7,102 nt of DNA from Candidatus Omnitrophota bacterium (GTDB lineage Bacteria > Omnitrophota > Gorgyraeia > B26-G9): NCBI GenBank assembly GCA_003645745.1, contig QNCH01000085.1:1-7102 (forward strand). The letters are read 5' to 3'. The notes beneath the pieces are model-generated. The model saw only the letters and a list, made by a program, of their open reading frames with translations, was not told where the DNA came from and searched no databases. Made by a program: the position numbers and the translations under genes. Positions 1 through 6,392 of this stretch are shown here, piece by piece. Position 1 is the first letter of the stretch. Every line of letters starts with the position of its first letter.

Positions 1-618
1 CCTTAACTGCACAGTAACAGACAAATCAACTAAAAAAGTATTTAAATCACGATTATTGATACCAATAATTTCTGCACCTGCAAAAAGTGCTTTCTCAAGT
101 TCAACTCTATTGTGTACTTCTACAATTGCCTGCATATTAAAAGAACGAGTAACCTGTAAAAATAATTGCAGCTGTTCTGTGCTTAAAATAGACGTAATCA
201 GAAGCAAAGCATCAGCGCGCGCCAGATATGATTCATAAATCTGATAAACATCAATGATAAAATCTTTACGTAAAACAGGCACAGACACCGCGTTGCTTAT
301 CTGTCTAAGATCATCAAGCTTACCATAAAAATTATGATCAGTAAGCACTGAAATAGCGCTAATGCCTGTTTTTTCATAAAGCTTAGCAGTTTTTACTATA
401 TCCATGCCCATATTCAAAATTCCCTTTGATGGGGAAGCTTTCTTTATTTCACCAATAAGACTAATCCGCTCCTTACATTCTAAGCTTTTTTTTAAATCCC
501 TGGGCATATATTCACGTTTTTCTGCCTTAGGCAAAATTTGCGCTAATGGCATCAATAACTGCGCTTGCGCAATCTTTTGTTTTTTTTCAATAATAATTTT
601 TTCAAGAATTGTTGACAT
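1..618 (-). CDS. trpC: Indole-3-glycerol phosphate synthase (TrpC), C-terminus beyond the left edge
   Basis: TrpC converts 1-(2-carboxyphenylamino)-1-deoxyribulose 5-phosphate to indole-3-glycerol phosphate, the ring-closing step of cytoplasmic tryptophan synthesis. The 206 visible residues cover most of the (beta/alpha)8 barrel of a protein usually about 250-270 long. Conserved blocks are IGEIKKASPSKG (about 55-66), VLTDHNFYGKLDDL (91-104), LRKDF (116-120), VEVHN (166-170) and INNRDL (187-192). Glu57, Lys59, Lys118, Glu167 and Asn188 match the known catalytic and binding residues of the family (Glu51, Lys53, Lys110, Glu159, Asn180 in the Sulfolobus enzyme). The late Glu-Ser-Gly loop lies outside the window. 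The ATG at 618 gives the usual N-terminus (MSTILEKII...); an in-frame stop at 646-648 and the absence of any other start codon between them rule out an earlier start. There is no convincing Shine-Dalgarno sequence, because the 5' flank is the end of an inserted palindromic element whose TA duplication supplies the A of the ATG. Identity is very secure. Confidence 0.97.
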   Translation of the reverse strand, partial: MSTILEKIIIEKKQKIAQAQLLMPLAQILPKAEKREYMPRDLKKSLECKERISLIGEIKKASPSKGILNMGMDIVKTAKLYEKTGISAISVLTDHNFYGKLDDLRQISNAVSVPVLRKDFIIDVYQIYESYLARADALLLITSILSTEQLQLFLQVTRSFNMQAIVEVHNRVELEKALFAGAEIIGINNRDLNTFLVDLSVTVQLR

Positions 619-619
619 A

Positions 620-798
620 TACTCAACCGTAATTAGTTTGTAATTTCAAGACGTCCACCCCGCACTGCATCTTGAAACGTTCTTCATTCGCAAATCCTCA
701 ACGTAACAAGCTACGCCTGCGGTTTGGCTTAGGTCAGAACGTCCCAATCTAGGGCACAAGGAAACGCCTGAATTTTACAAACCAATTACGGTTGAGTA
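620..798 (-). mobile_element. MITE-like full-length palindromic element, copy 1, between trpD and trpC
   Basis: This 179-bp element is bounded by TA on both sides (618-619 and 799-800), as expected for IS630/Tc1-mariner-type insertions. The terminal 24 bp of the two ends match at 23 positions. The symmetry continues inward (ACGTTCT/AGAACGT, GCCAAACC/GGATTTGC) to a central hairpin CGTA-ACAAGC-TACG at 702-715, so nearly the whole element folds on itself. It has no coding capacity. Strand is given so that it reads in the same direction as copy 2 at 6194-6370, to which it is roughly four-fifths identical. It provides the trpD stop codon and sits directly against the trpC start. The IS630/mariner link is inferred from the TA duplication and MITE-like size; no transposase of that family is in the window. 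Confidence 0.85.
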
Positions 799-1802
799 TA
801 ACTATATTTCACCAATAAAGATAATTTGTCTTTTACAATGCCTGTATTTAATACTTCTCTTATTTTAGGCAATGCAGTATCCACTGAACCTGCGCCGTCA
901 GCAGCATATAAAGCAAATGCCGAGTTTAAAATTACCGCGTCTGTAAGAGGCCCCTGTTTGCCGTTAAAAATATCTAAGGCGCATTTAAGGCTATGCTCAG
1001 CATCAGTTATCCGCAGCTGCTCAATATCTGCCCTCTTTATGCCAAATTGTTCAGGCTTCACAATATAATCCTGAATGCTACCGTCTCTTAATTCAGAAAT
1101 TAAAGTTTCCCCGCAAATACTTATTTCATCTAAACCATCTAAACCATAAACAACTAATGCATGTTTTGTACCTAAATTTTTCAACACACCTGCCAAAACT
1201 TTAGTTAAATCTTTAGCAAAAACACCTAAAAGCTGATGAGTTGCCCCAGCAGGATTTGTTAAAGGCCCCAACACATTGAAAATTGTCCTTACACCAATCT
1301 CTTTTCTGGGAGCAGCAGCATACTTCATTGCCTGATGAAACTTCTGGGCAAAAAGAAAACCAATACCTGCTTCATTAACACATTTCTCAACTACTCCAAT
1401 CTCAGCAGCTACATTTACGCCTAATTTTTCAAATAAATCAGCGCTCCCGCTTTTACTCGACACACTGCGGTTGCCGTGCTTAGCAACAGTTATGCCAGCA
1501 GAAGCAACAATCAGCGCGGCAAGTGTTGAAATATTGAAAGTATGCTGATTATCCCCTCCTGTTCCGCAGGTATCAAGAATAACAGTATCCCGCACATTTA
1601 TTTTCGCGGCAAATTTACGCATTACTTTTGCCGCGCCGGTAATTTCATCTATAGTTTCACCTTTACACCGCAACCCAATAATAAAAGCAGCAATTTGCGC
1701 GTTAGTTGCAAGCCCAGACATAATTTCATTAAAAATAATTTCCACTTCCTGCTCATTTAAATCAACGCCAGAGACAACTTTTTCAATCCCCTGCTTAATC
1801 AT
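786..1802 (-). CDS. trpD: Anthranilate phosphoribosyltransferase (TrpD)
   Basis: TrpD transfers the phosphoribosyl group of PRPP to anthranilate, the second step of the tryptophan branch. The 338 residues are the normal length. The N-terminal helical part is followed by the PRPP-binding DTCGTGGD loop (77-84), the NISTLAA segment (90-96), KHGNRS (108-113), GPLTNPAG (179-186) and the metal-binding LDGLDE (221-226). All family signatures are intact. The start ATG overlaps the end of trpG by 8 nt (ATGATTAA), and AGGG a few bases upstream is a fair ribosome binding site, so translation is probably coupled to trpG. The oddity is the 3' end: the last four codons (Tyr-Thr-Gln-Pro) and the TAA stop are encoded by the terminal repeat of the inserted palindromic element. 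Without the element the frame would run TAT GTC AAC AAT TCT TGA, ending in Tyr-Val-Asn-Asn-Ser. The change lies outside conserved motifs, so the enzyme is probably functional. Confidence 0.97.
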   Translation of the reverse strand: MIKQGIEKVVSGVDLNEQEVEIIFNEIMSGLATNAQIAAFIIGLRCKGETIDEITGAAKVMRKFAAKINVRDTVILDTCGTGGDNQHTFNISTLAALIVASAGITVAKHGNRSVSSKSGSADLFEKLGVNVAAEIGVVEKCVNEAGIGFLFAQKFHQAMKYAAAPRKEIGVRTIFNVLGPLTNPAGATHQLLGVFAKDLTKVLAGVLKNLGTKHALVVYGLDGLDEISICGETLISELRDGSIQDYIVKPEQFGIKRADIEQLRITDAEHSLKCALDIFNGKQGPLTDAVILNSAFALYAADGAGSVDTALPKIREVLNTGIVKDKLSLLVKYSYTQP

Positions 1803-2373
1803 AACTTTTTCCCTGTTTTAAAAAGTTAGCTAAAATATTTTTGCCCTGAACAGTTAAAATCGATTCAGGATGAAACTGCACACCCCACAAAGGCATTCTG
1901 CAGTGCTGTATCGCCATAATTGTACCATCTTCTGAGCGTGCAGTAACCATAAATGAATTCGGCAAACTGCTCTCTTTAATAATCAGAGAATGATACCTTG
2001 TCGCAACAAAAGGATTTAGGATATTTTTAAAAATTGATTTTTTATTATGTGTAATTAAAGATGTTTTCCCATGCATTATTCTTTTTGCCCTTTGAATTAA
2101 CGCACCATATGCATAACCAATGCATTGATGCCCCAAACAAACACCAAGAATAGGAATAATACCTGAAAACTTTTTAATCACTTTACAAGAAATTCCCGCC
2201 TCTTTTGGAGTACAAGGGCCGGGAGAGATAACAATATAATCCGGATTATTTTTTTCAATCCAGTTTAAACCCACCTCATCATTACGCACAACTTTTATTT
2301 TTTGCCCCAACTCTCCAAGATATTGGACTAAATTATAACTAAAAGAATCATAATTATCAATCAAAAGAATCAT
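1795..2373 (-). CDS. trpG: Anthranilate synthase glutamine amidotransferase subunit (TrpG)
   Basis: This class I glutamine amidotransferase subunit hydrolyses glutamine and passes ammonia to TrpE for anthranilate formation. At 192 residues it is a stand-alone TrpG/PabA-type protein with no fused domain. The N-terminus has the typical NYDSFSYNLVQYL (7-19). SPGPCTP (50-56) is the oxyanion-hole region, GVCLGHQ (77-83) carries the nucleophile Cys79, and FHPES (167-171) carries His168 and Glu170 of the triad. HGKTSLI and RYHSLI are the usual TrpE-contact and substrate-side motifs. The ATG overlaps the trpE stop as ATGA, and AGAGG within the trpE 3' end serves as ribosome binding site; its own end overlaps the trpD start. 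Family knowledge says such subunits can also serve PabB in folate synthesis. The operon position makes tryptophan the main role, and a second role cannot be judged here. Confidence 0.96.
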   Translation of the reverse strand: MILLIDNYDSFSYNLVQYLGELGQKIKVVRNDEVGLNWIEKNNPDYIVISPGPCTPKEAGISCKVIKKFSGIIPILGVCLGHQCIGYAYGALIQRAKRIMHGKTSLITHNKKSIFKNILNPFVATRYHSLIIKESSLPNSFMVTARSEDGTIMAIQHCRMPLWGVQFHPESILTVQGKNILANFLKQGKSYD

Positions 2374-3866
2374 AATAGCCTCTGCCTTGCAAATTTTATT
2401 GCCTGCAAAAGAGCTTTTGCCTTATTTAAAGTTTCCTGATATTCTCTCTCAGGCACAGAATCAGCGACAATACCTGCACCAGCTTGAATATAAGCATACT
2501 TTCCTTTTAAGACTATAGTCCTGATTGTAATACAAGTATCAATATTGCCTGAAAAACTCAAGTATCCCACACAGCCTGCATAAGGCCCGCGTTTTACATT
2601 CTCAAGTTCATCAATAATTTCCATAGCCCTAATTTTTGGCGCTCCGCTTACTGTTCCTGCGGGAAAACCAGCAGCAATAAGAGCAAAAATATCTTTGCCT
2701 TTACGCATTATTCCCTGGACATCGCTAACTAAATGCATTACATGCGAATATTTCTCTACACGCATTAATTCTGTAACCTTAACTGTACCATAAGCGCATA
2801 CCCTGCCCAAATCATTCCTGCCTAAATCCAAAAGCATAATATGCTCTGCTATTTCTTTACTATCTTTTTTTAATTCCTCTGATAAAGCTTCATCATCACG
2901 CGCATTTTTCCCGCGCTTTCTTGTGCCTGCAATTGGCCTGACTTCAGCAATACCTTGTTCACAGCGCACCATTACCTCAGGAGATGAGCCAATCAGCTTC
3001 AAACCTTTAAAATTTAAATAATACATATAAGGGGAAGGATTTACTATCCTTAAAGCCCGATACAAATCAAATGCCTGCACATCTACTTTCACTTTAAGGC
3101 GTTGAGAAATAACAGCCTGAATAATATCTCCTGCTTTTATATATTCCTTTGCCTGCGCGACTGCATGCTTAAATTCCTGTTTTGAAACATTAGACTCTAC
3201 CTTTAAATCTCCTGCAAATTTTCTTTTTACACGCAAATTAAGGGGTTTACGCAAAAGCGCTGCTAAATGTTCTATTTTTTTTACTGCCTTATGATAAACC
3301 TGATCTAAATTCTCTTTTGCGCTATGTTCAATATGCACGTTAGATACTATTTTTATTTTATGAGCAATATGGTCGAAAATCAAAATAGTGTCTGTTAAAA
3401 CAAAAATTATATCCGCAAGGTTTAAATCATCAGGATTTGTGTCTGGAATATTTTCAAAAAATCGCACATAATCATAACCGATATATCCCACAAACCCACC
3501 GCAAAACCTGGGCAAACCGCGAACAGAAACAAATTTATAATTACTGATAATTTTTTTTAATTCATCTAAAGGCTTAATCTGCGTTTTAAATTTTACCTTA
3601 GTTAATTTATTTGCTTTTCTGCGAAAAAGTTCAATACGATCAGCTTTACTTTTAAAAATCAAACTTGGATTAGTACCAAGAAACGAATACCTGCCTATTT
3701 TCTCCTGGCCTTCTACAGATTCTAAGAGATAAGAATAATCTCCTTTATCTACTTTTAAGAATGCTGTAACCGGAGTTTCTAAGTCCGCGAGCAACTCCTT
3801 ATAAACAGGGATAAGATCACCCTTTTTACTTAATTTTTTAAATTCCTGCAGGTCAGGATAATACAT
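2370..3866 (-). CDS. trpE: Anthranilate synthase component I (TrpE)
   Basis: TrpE makes anthranilate from chorismate with ammonia from TrpG, the committed and normally feedback-inhibited step of tryptophan synthesis. At 498 residues it has the usual length. The N-terminal domain carries the LLES motif (47-50) and GRYSFLG, and NPSPYM is at 276-281; in studied enzymes these regions form the tryptophan-binding allosteric site, so feedback inhibition is likely retained. The C-terminal chorismate-binding domain has AGDIIQAVISQR, RPIAGTRKRG, EHIMLLDLGRNDLG, PAGTVSGAPK (402-411), GYLSFSGNIDTCITIRT and QAGAGIVADSVPE, all intact. NPSPYM and the LLES region favour TrpE over PabB, as does linkage to trpG, trpD and trpC. 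The ATG at 3866 is preceded by AAGAGGAA (3877-3884) at 10 nt, a good ribosome binding site, and by a near-consensus promoter. It is the first gene of the operon. Confidence 0.97.
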   Translation of the reverse strand: MYYPDLQEFKKLSKKGDLIPVYKELLADLETPVTAFLKVDKGDYSYLLESVEGQEKIGRYSFLGTNPSLIFKSKADRIELFRRKANKLTKVKFKTQIKPLDELKKIISNYKFVSVRGLPRFCGGFVGYIGYDYVRFFENIPDTNPDDLNLADIIFVLTDTILIFDHIAHKIKIVSNVHIEHSAKENLDQVYHKAVKKIEHLAALLRKPLNLRVKRKFAGDLKVESNVSKQEFKHAVAQAKEYIKAGDIIQAVISQRLKVKVDVQAFDLYRALRIVNPSPYMYYLNFKGLKLIGSSPEVMVRCEQGIAEVRPIAGTRKRGKNARDDEALSEELKKDSKEIAEHIMLLDLGRNDLGRVCAYGTVKVTELMRVEKYSHVMHLVSDVQGIMRKGKDIFALIAAGFPAGTVSGAPKIRAMEIIDELENVKRGPYAGCVGYLSFSGNIDTCITIRTIVLKGKYAYIQAGAGIVADSVPEREYQETLNKAKALLQAIKFARQRLL

Positions 3867-3876
3867 TTAAACTATG

Positions 3877-3884
3877 TTCCTCTT
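3877..3884 (-). promoter_or_regulatory. Ribosome binding site of trpE
   Basis: On the minus strand this reads AAGAGGAA, ten bases before the trpE ATG. It supports the chosen start and is the clearest free-standing Shine-Dalgarno sequence in the window, which contrasts with the helicase, transposase and trpC starts. Confidence 0.7.
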
Positions 3885-3953
3885 ATTTCAAAATAAAATA
3901 ACCGTAAAACGCCACCTTAAAGCCGTTTGTTAATCTGTTTTTATAATAATCAA

Positions 3954-3982
3954 ATTATAAAACAAAAGCAAGGCACAGTCAA
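3954..3982 (-). promoter_or_regulatory. Sigma-70-type promoter of the trp operon
   Basis: On the minus strand, TTGACT (3977-3982) is followed after exactly 17 bp by TATAAT (3954-3959). This is five of six and six of six consensus bases with ideal spacing. Transcription should begin near 3947, giving a leader of about 81 nt before trpE. The leader has no ATG that could begin a Trp-rich leader peptide and only a modest possible stem (AAACG/CGTTT). No recognisable T-box, TRAP repeat array or TrpR operator is visible, so regulation by a known trp leader mechanism is not supported. The -35 box is 40 bp from the -35 box of the divergent helicase promoter. Confidence 0.75.
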
Positions 3983-4021
3983 TTGTTTCTGTCACCGATT
4001 ACATAATTTAATTAATTTAAT

Positions 4022-4050
4022 TTGTCTTATGAGAGAATTTACTTTATAAT
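4022..4050 (+). promoter_or_regulatory. Promoter of the helicase gene, predicted leaderless
   Basis: TTGTCT (4022-4027) and TATAAT (4045-4050) are separated by 17 bp. A transcript starting seven bases after the -10 box would begin at 4057, the A of the helicase ATG. No Shine-Dalgarno sequence lies between the -10 box and the ATG, which agrees with a leaderless mRNA. The sequence shows the boxes; the start point is inferred from standard spacing. The surrounding DNA is very AT-rich, so a chance match to the -10 box is possible. Confidence 0.6.
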
Positions 4051-4056
4051 TATATA

Positions 4057-5976
4057 ATGATTTATGATTATTTTCAAAAACAAGCAATTAACCTTACTGA
4101 AAACGGCAATTCTGTAATTGTCTGTGCGCCAACAGGCTCGGGCAAAACTGCAATTGCTGAACACATTATCAAAAAATGCATCTCACAAGATAAAGGAGTT
4201 ATTTACACTACCCCGATAAAAACGCTTTCCAACCAAAAATTTCGTGATTTCAAAAAAAATTATACTAATAACATTGGCATTCTTACCGGAGACATAAGTT
4301 TAACCCCTTATGCCAAAGTATTAATTATGACTACAGAAATTTTTCGCAACACATTACTTGAAAATCCCGACCGCTTTAGTAACATTTCATGGGTTATTTT
4401 TGACGAAGCACATTATCTTGATGATGTAGAAAGAGGCACTGTTTGGGAAGAAGCAATAATTTTTTGCCCGCCGCAAATCCGTATTCTCGCTTTAAGCGCT
4501 ACGATACCAAACGTAGAACAAATCGCACAATGGATGACAAAGGTGCATAAACATAATATCCACACTGTAATTGAAAAAAAACGCCCGGTTCCATTAAAAC
4601 ATAAATTCATCTGTACTAATAAAATATTTTTAAATACCAGCCAATTAAAAAAAAGTGTTTATACTCATTTAAATAATTTCAAAAAAATTAAACACAGCCA
4701 AATACCCGCGAATAAAGTCAGCACTCTAATCGCCCACTTGCAAAAAAATGATGAATTACCTGCAATTTATTTTGCTTTTAGCAGAAAACGCTGCGAAGAA
4801 TTAGCTTTAAAAACTGCTAATTTTAATTTTCTAAATAATCGCGAAAGAGAAAAGCTATTAAATTTATTCAAAAATTTACTGATTAAATTCAATTTAGAGC
4901 AAGAACCTTCTGCTAATAAATTATTGCCGTTAATCTCAAAAGGCATTGCGTATCATCACGCTGGATTACTGCCAAGCTTAAAAGAAGTTATTGAACAATT
5001 ATTTACCAGCAGATTGGTAAAATTAATTTTTACTACAGAAACTTTCGCGCTTGGGATCAATATGCCCGCACGGTCAGTAATTTTTGACGAACTGCGAAAA
5101 TTTTATGGTTATTACTATGCAAACCTGCGCTGCCGTGATTATTGCCAGATGGCAGGCAGAGCAGGCCGCAGAGGTATTGACAAGCAAGGTTTTGTGTATT
5201 CACGCATTAATCCTCTGCATCTTAAGATTAATGACCTGCAAAAAATGATTTCAGGCCAGCCTGAACCAGTAAAAAGCCAATTCAATATCTCTTATGCCAG
5301 TTTGCTGCATTTATACAAAAAATGGCAGCAGCATTTATATGATATATATCCGTTAACGCTGCATTATTTCCAATCCACAAAAAAAACGCGCAAAAACGCG
5401 CTAAAATATATACACGCTAAAATAAGCCTGTTAGAAAAAAATAATTACCTTGCAAACAACCATTTAACATCCAAAGGAGAATTTGCCGCTCAAACATATG
5501 GTTATGAATTGCCAATTACAGAACTATTCAGCTCCGGTAAATTAGAAAAATTATCCAGCCTTAATTTAAACATTGTACTTTGTGCCTTAGTCTTTGAGCC
5601 GCGCAAAAAACAATTGCATTTCAAATTAAACGCGAACATATTAAAAATTCATCACGCGATTATGCCGACAATTGAAACAATAATTAAAGAAGAAAAAAAA
5701 TTCAAAATTTACCCGTTCAGCAAAAAACCTTATTTTAACCTGGCTCAGGCAGTTGAATTATGGGCAAATGGAGAAGATATCGCAAAGATCAAAGAGATTA
5801 GCTCTGTTGATGAAGGAGGTGTTGTCCGTTATTTCAGAATGATTATCCAAATTTTACGTCAATTGCACAAAATTCCTTTTATCAGCCCTCAATTTAAACA
5901 AACCATATCTAACTCATTAGATATGATTAACCACGATGAAGTTGATGCGGAAAAACAATTAAGAGAAGGATTGTAA
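4057..5976 (+). CDS. Ski2-like DExH-box RNA helicase with C-terminal DSHCT-type domain
   Basis: This is a superfamily 2 ATP-dependent helicase of the Ski2/Mtr4/HelY group, expected to unwind RNA in cytoplasmic RNA processing or decay; the substrate is unknown. Motifs in order are the Q-like FQKQAI (6-11), Walker A APTGSGKT (24-31), TTPIKTLSNQKF (51-62), LTGD (76-79), the Walker B DEAH box (116-119), SAT (147-149), the second RecA domain with YFAFSRKRCEEL, HHAGLLP and TTETFALGINMPA, and motif VI QMAGRAGRRG (364-373). The C-terminus (about 561-605, with Trp569 and Asp-Glu-Gly 585-587) resembles the DSHCT domain of this family. At 639 residues it is shorter than typical Ski2/Mtr4 proteins of roughly 900-1100, and I see no room for a large arch insertion. 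The start places the Q-like motif at the extreme N-terminus; the nearby ATG at 4029 is closed by a stop after six codons. It is divergent from the trp operon and functionally unrelated to it. HelY is the nearest bacterial name, but orthology is unproven. Confidence 0.9.
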   Translation: MIYDYFQKQAINLTENGNSVIVCAPTGSGKTAIAEHIIKKCISQDKGVIYTTPIKTLSNQKFRDFKKNYTNNIGILTGDISLTPYAKVLIMTTEIFRNTLLENPDRFSNISWVIFDEAHYLDDVERGTVWEEAIIFCPPQIRILALSATIPNVEQIAQWMTKVHKHNIHTVIEKKRPVPLKHKFICTNKIFLNTSQLKKSVYTHLNNFKKIKHSQIPANKVSTLIAHLQKNDELPAIYFAFSRKRCEELALKTANFNFLNNREREKLLNLFKNLLIKFNLEQEPSANKLLPLISKGIAYHHAGLLPSLKEVIEQLFTSRLVKLIFTTETFALGINMPARSVIFDELRKFYGYYYANLRCRDYCQMAGRAGRRGIDKQGFVYSRINPLHLKINDLQKMISGQPEPVKSQFNISYASLLHLYKKWQQHLYDIYPLTLHYFQSTKKTRKNALKYIHAKISLLEKNNYLANNHLTSKGEFAAQTYGYELPITELFSSGKLEKLSSLNLNIVLCALVFEPRKKQLHFKLNANILKIHHAIMPTIETIIKEEKKFKIYPFSKKPYFNLAQAVELWANGEDIAKIKEISSVDEGGVVRYFRMIIQILRQLHKIPFISPQFKQTISNSLDMINHDEVDAEKQLREGL

Positions 5977-6092
5977 TGGATTTTTCACAAAATCTGTGGG
6001 TTAATTTTCAAATTTTTCCTCTGAAAATTTTAAAAATTTACTTACCCAAAAACATAATAAGACGCATTATTTTCCGCTCCAAGTCCGCGTGA
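5976..6092 (+). CDS. Possible 38-residue basic peptide coupled to the helicase stop
   Basis: The helicase stop and this ATG overlap as TAATG, and AAGGA lies five bases upstream, a well-placed ribosome binding site inside the helicase 3' end. The reading frame encodes 38 residues starting MDFSQNLWVNFQIF and ending IIRRIIFRSKSA. It is rich in Ile, Phe, Leu, Lys and Arg, with no acidic residue beyond Asp2. I recognise no family. It could be a real small protein, the stump of a decayed downstream gene, or a chance frame in AT-rich DNA. The same DNA forms a hairpin (5997-6048), which argues for caution. Confidence 0.25.
   Translation: MDFSQNLWVNFQIFPLKILKIYLPKNIIRRIIFRSKSA
5997..6048 (+). terminator. 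AT-rich hairpin after the helicase, weak terminator candidate
   Basis: TGGGT (5997-6001) pairs with ACCCA (6044-6048), and the sequence between can form a long, mostly A-T stem with several bulges around a CTCT loop. It is placed just after the helicase stop, where a terminator would be expected. There is no clean U-tract after the stem and the inner stem is almost only A-T, so intrinsic termination is doubtful. Confidence 0.3.
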
Positions 6093-6191
6093 TAGCAAAA
6101 AATTTTAAAAATCAGATAAAATCTTTATTTCCATTTTTTTGCTCATTTTGCCAAATTATCCAGATTATAGATACAATGTATTTTTTGATAT
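6049..6191. other. AT-rich spacer without a recognisable gene
   Basis: This stretch holds the last 14 codons of the possible small ORF, then low-complexity AT-rich sequence, including a second AAAATTTTAAAAAT-like string similar to one at about 6024. I see no RNA gene, no promoter I would defend and no protein family in any frame. It may be decayed gene sequence. Confidence 0.5.
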
Positions 6192-6193
6192 TA

Positions 6194-6370
6194 TACTCAA
6201 ACACAATTGGTTTGCAAAATTTAGGCGTTTCCCTGTGCTGTAGATTGGAATGTTCTGATTGAGACAAACCGCAGGCGCAGCTAGCTGCGTTGAGGTTTGG
6301 CGAATGAGGAACGTTTCAAGATGCAGTGCCGGGGAACGTCATAAAATTGCAAACCAATTGCGTTTGAGTA
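6194..6370 (+). mobile_element. MITE-like full-length palindromic element, copy 2
   Basis: This 177-bp element is flanked by TA at 6192-6193 and 6371-6372. It starts TACTCAAAC and ends GTTTGAGTA, and the terminal 24 bp of the two ends match at 23 positions. Pairing continues inward through GGCGTTTCCC/GGGGAACGTC and CAAACC/GGTTTG to a perfect 14-bp palindrome, CGCAGCTAGCTGCG (6276-6289), at the exact centre. It is the same family as the element at 620-798, in the opposite orientation and with about four-fifths identity. It contains no ORF and lies in intergenic DNA. Confidence 0.87.
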
Positions 6371-6392
6371 TATATACTAAATGTATACATAA

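Noticed and set aside
56..238. Plus-strand open frame of 60 codons
   Set aside because: Antisense shadow of trpC with no recognisable domain.
404..643. Plus-strand open frame of 79 codons
   Set aside because: It lies antisense to trpC and the element; the minus-strand frame has all IGPS motifs and this one has none.
618..800. CRISPR or structured RNA gene between trpD and trpC
   Set aside because: There are no spaced direct repeats, and the second copy elsewhere with TA-bounded ends points to a transposable element.
826..1068. Plus-strand open frame of 80 codons
   Set aside because: Antisense shadow of trpD.
1542..1760. Plus-strand open frame of 72 codons
   Set aside because: Antisense shadow of trpD; it opposes the conserved PRPP-binding segment.
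3992..4002. TCACCGATTAC, identical to the end of the right arm at 6508-6518, as a remnant of the 30-bp inverted repeat family
   Set aside because: Only 11 bases match exactly and no second arm is present; such a match can occur by chance in 7 kb of AT-rich DNA.
4413..4610. Minus-strand open frame of 65 codons
   Set aside because: Antisense shadow of the helicase around its DEAH and SAT motifs.
6194..6370. The RAYT gene at 6626 as the mover of the 180-bp palindromic elements
   Set aside because: Y1/HUH enzymes act on subterminal or REP hairpins and do not produce TA duplications with matching terminal inverted repeats; an IS630-type transposase elsewhere is more likely.
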